NCBI GenBank assembly: GCA_001799275.1 | Contig: MGTE01000059.1 | Location: forward strand, 5,885 to 38,152 | Source of the DNA: Deltaproteobacteria bacterium RIFOXYD12_FULL_57_12 | Lineage (GTDB): Bacteria; Desulfobacterota; Desulfobulbia; Desulfobulbales; BM004 | Length of the DNA stretch: 32,268 bases | Direction of reading: 5' to 3' | Shown here: piece after piece, positions 30,925-32,268 of the stretch | Position numbering within the stretch: the stretch's first letter is position 1 | Layout: each line of letters starts with the position of its first letter | The notes under the pieces: generated by a model | The model's database searches: none | What the model was told of the DNA's origin: nothing | Seen by the model: the letters and a program-made list of their open reading frames with translations, nothing else | Program-made: the position numbers and the translations under genes

Positions 30925-32259
30925 ATGACATGCAACGCAGGATATCGACTTCTTGTCTTGACTCTCATTATACTGGCTGCCCCGCTTTTCGGAACGAGCC
31001 GGCCCCTGGCTGCCGAAAACCCCTTGCAAGCCGGCAAGTCCTATTTTGACCAAGGGAAATTTGATCTGGCACACGAGGCCTTACTGGAGGCGTTCAAATC
31101 CGACCCTGGGAATCTTGACATCAGCTTTTATCTTGGCCGGGCCGCCTTTGAAAAGGGAGACTACGAAGCGGCGGTCATGACCTTTGACCGAATCCTGATC
31201 ATGAATCCGGACGCATCCCGCGTCAAACTGGAACTTGCCAGGAGCTATCTGAAGCTTGGGGCAACAGACACTGCCCGCCAATATTTCCAGGAAGTGCTGG
31301 CAACCGACCCGCCGGCCGCGGTCCGCGCCAATGTTGAAAAATATCTTGCCACCATCCAGACTCTCACAAAAAAACACTATTTCAGCGGCCTGGTCGCTCT
31401 GGGATACGACTTCAACGACAACGTTCGTTCGGCACCGATCAGCGAAACGGTCAAGACGGTTATCGGCGATGTCACTCTGGTCGGCCCGACCAGCACCCCG
31501 CAACACGATCAGATTTTCAGCACCACCGTCGCGCTGAACCACGTATACAGCGATCAGGACCGGAGTAGAAGCTGGAAAACCAGCGGGATGGTCTACAATG
31601 CACTTTACGGTAAGCAGCATGATCTCGACGTCAGCTTCTTCAACCTGTCAACCGGGCCGGCCTGGCGATCCGAATCTTTTCTGTTGGAGCTTTACGGCAC
31701 GGCCTCCTACCTGAATCTGGACGATGACCGCTATCTCGGCTCAATCGGCGCCGGCGCCACCGCGACTTTTGTAATAGACCCCCGCCTGTCCGTCAGCGTT
31801 CAGCTGCAACTGAGCGACAACAATTATTTCCAGGATGCGAACCGGGACGCCTTTACCACAACCGTTGCCGCTGGTCCGGTGCTTACCCTGGATAAGAACC
31901 GGCTGAGCGCCACCATCAGCCTGACCGACGAAAACGCCACCCATGATGTCTATAGTTTTCTGCGAACCGGCGCCGGACTGCGCTATGACCGGCAACTGAC
32001 CGCCGATCTCGCCCTGTTTGCCAGCGGCCGCTACCGGGAAACCAATTATGAAGGTGTTGAAGCGCTGTTTGACAAGGACCGCCTTGATAAAATCTGGGAC
32101 ATGGGCGTTGGCATCACCAAGGTGATGTGGCGCTCGGCTACGCAACAACGCCAGCTTTCCGTACAACTCTCCCACACCTATACGGACGCCAACTCAACCA
32201 TCGACCTGTACACCTATGAAAAGAATGTAACGGCAACCCTGTTGCAGTTTGCCTTCTAG
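30925..32259 (+). CDS. TPR plus beta-barrel outer-membrane protein, Slam-like
   Basis: The 444-residue product has a signal peptide (LLVLTLIILAAPLFG, cleavage near AAEN) and two to three TPR repeats (about residues 33-140: AGKSYFDQGKFDLAHEALLEAF, YLGRAAFEKGDYEAAVMTFDRIL, ELARSYLKLGATDTARQYFQEVL). The rest (about 150-444) alternates short polar and aromatic strands and ends with Phe (LLQFAF), the signature of an outer-membrane beta-barrel. TPR plus barrel is the layout of surface lipoprotein assembly modifiers (Slam, DUF560), which move lipoproteins to the cell surface. The Slam identity is inferred; a related porin-like function is possible. The ribosome site AGGGAG lies about 12 bases before the ATG at 30925. 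Confidence 0.75.
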   Translation: MTCNAGYRLLVLTLIILAAPLFGTSRPLAAENPLQAGKSYFDQGKFDLAHEALLEAFKSDPGNLDISFYLGRAAFEKGDYEAAVMTFDRILIMNPDASRVKLELARSYLKLGATDTARQYFQEVLATDPPAAVRANVEKYLATIQTLTKKHYFSGLVALGYDFNDNVRSAPISETVKTVIGDVTLVGPTSTPQHDQIFSTTVALNHVYSDQDRSRSWKTSGMVYNALYGKQHDLDVSFFNLSTGPAWRSESFLLELYGTASYLNLDDDRYLGSIGAGATATFVIDPRLSVSVQLQLSDNNYFQDANRDAFTTTVAAGPVLTLDKNRLSATISLTDENATHDVYSFLRTGAGLRYDRQLTADLALFASGRYRETNYEGVEALFDKDRLDKIWDMGVGITKVMWRSATQQRQLSVQLSHTYTDANSTIDLYTYEKNVTATLLQFAF

Positions 32260-32268
32260 GCAAAACGA

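Noticed and set aside
30656-30928. 90-codon plus-strand frame before the TPR/barrel gene
   Set aside because: No domain, no ribosome site and irregular composition; a promoter candidate lies inside it.
1-32268. CRISPR array, insertion sequence, prophage or attachment site
   Set aside because: No regularly spaced repeats, transposase, integrase or duplicated tRNA 3' end was seen.

Overview
The window looks like a stretch of chromosome from an anaerobic, GC-rich member of the Desulfobacterota (the former Deltaproteobacteria), plausibly near the Desulfobulbales. This rests on family content: a lipoprotein-type NrfA with NrfH, the futalosine route to menaquinone, a c-di-AMP riboswitch, a sigma-54-type promoter, and a PAS protein ending in a Cys-pair motif common in that group. 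The organism assignment is inference. I see no insertion sequence, phage, integron or CRISPR array; this is ordinary, densely packed core and accessory chromosome.

Layout. 1-2.7 kb: the 5' end of a membrane sensor (DUF3365 type) diverges from nrfHA, the membrane-bound ammonia-forming cytochrome c nitrite reductase. The shared upstream region holds a sigma-54 -24/-12 element and a 33-bp imperfect tandem repeat. 2.7-5.5 kb: a 65-residue Cys/His-tailed protein, a CorA-family metal channel and a FecR-domain exported coiled-coil protein. 5.5-10.1 kb: recQ (minus strand), then arfB, a B12-type radical SAM enzyme and a YqaA-type membrane protein. 10.2-13.1 kb: a three-gene DevC-DevA-DevB-type ABC exporter. 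13.2-17.4 kb: a divergent PRPP-synthetase-like protein, a c-di-AMP (ydaO/yuaA) riboswitch with a candidate terminator in front of the potassium transporter kup, a DedA protein, and a 42-residue membrane peptide with a His-rich tail.

17.4-26.7 kb (minus strand): a sigma-70 factor, then mqnE, mqnC, the aminodeoxyfutalosine deaminase and mqnA, followed after a likely internal promoter by menG/ubiE, a ubiX-like gene, a UbiA-family prenyltransferase and a flippase-like membrane protein. Together these encode much of the futalosine route from chorismate to menaquinone. MqnB, MqnD and the UbiD-type decarboxylase are not in the window and should lie elsewhere. Menaquinol made here could feed the NrfHA nitrite reductase.

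26.7-32.3 kb: malQ behind a consensus sigma-70 promoter and a structured leader; an iron-sulfur flavoprotein; tRNA-Glu(CTC) with a clear promoter and a strong terminator; a PAS protein preceded by a possible nine-codon leader peptide and a hairpin; and a TPR plus beta-barrel outer-membrane protein resembling surface lipoprotein assembly modifiers.

The items most worth a second look are the nrf promoter with its repeats, the riboswitch-kup-dedA unit, the PRPP-synthetase-like protein that lacks expected catalytic residues, the His-tailed peptide with its structured 3' region, and the leader peptide/hairpin before the PAS gene. None of these is demonstrated as a new system from sequence alone.
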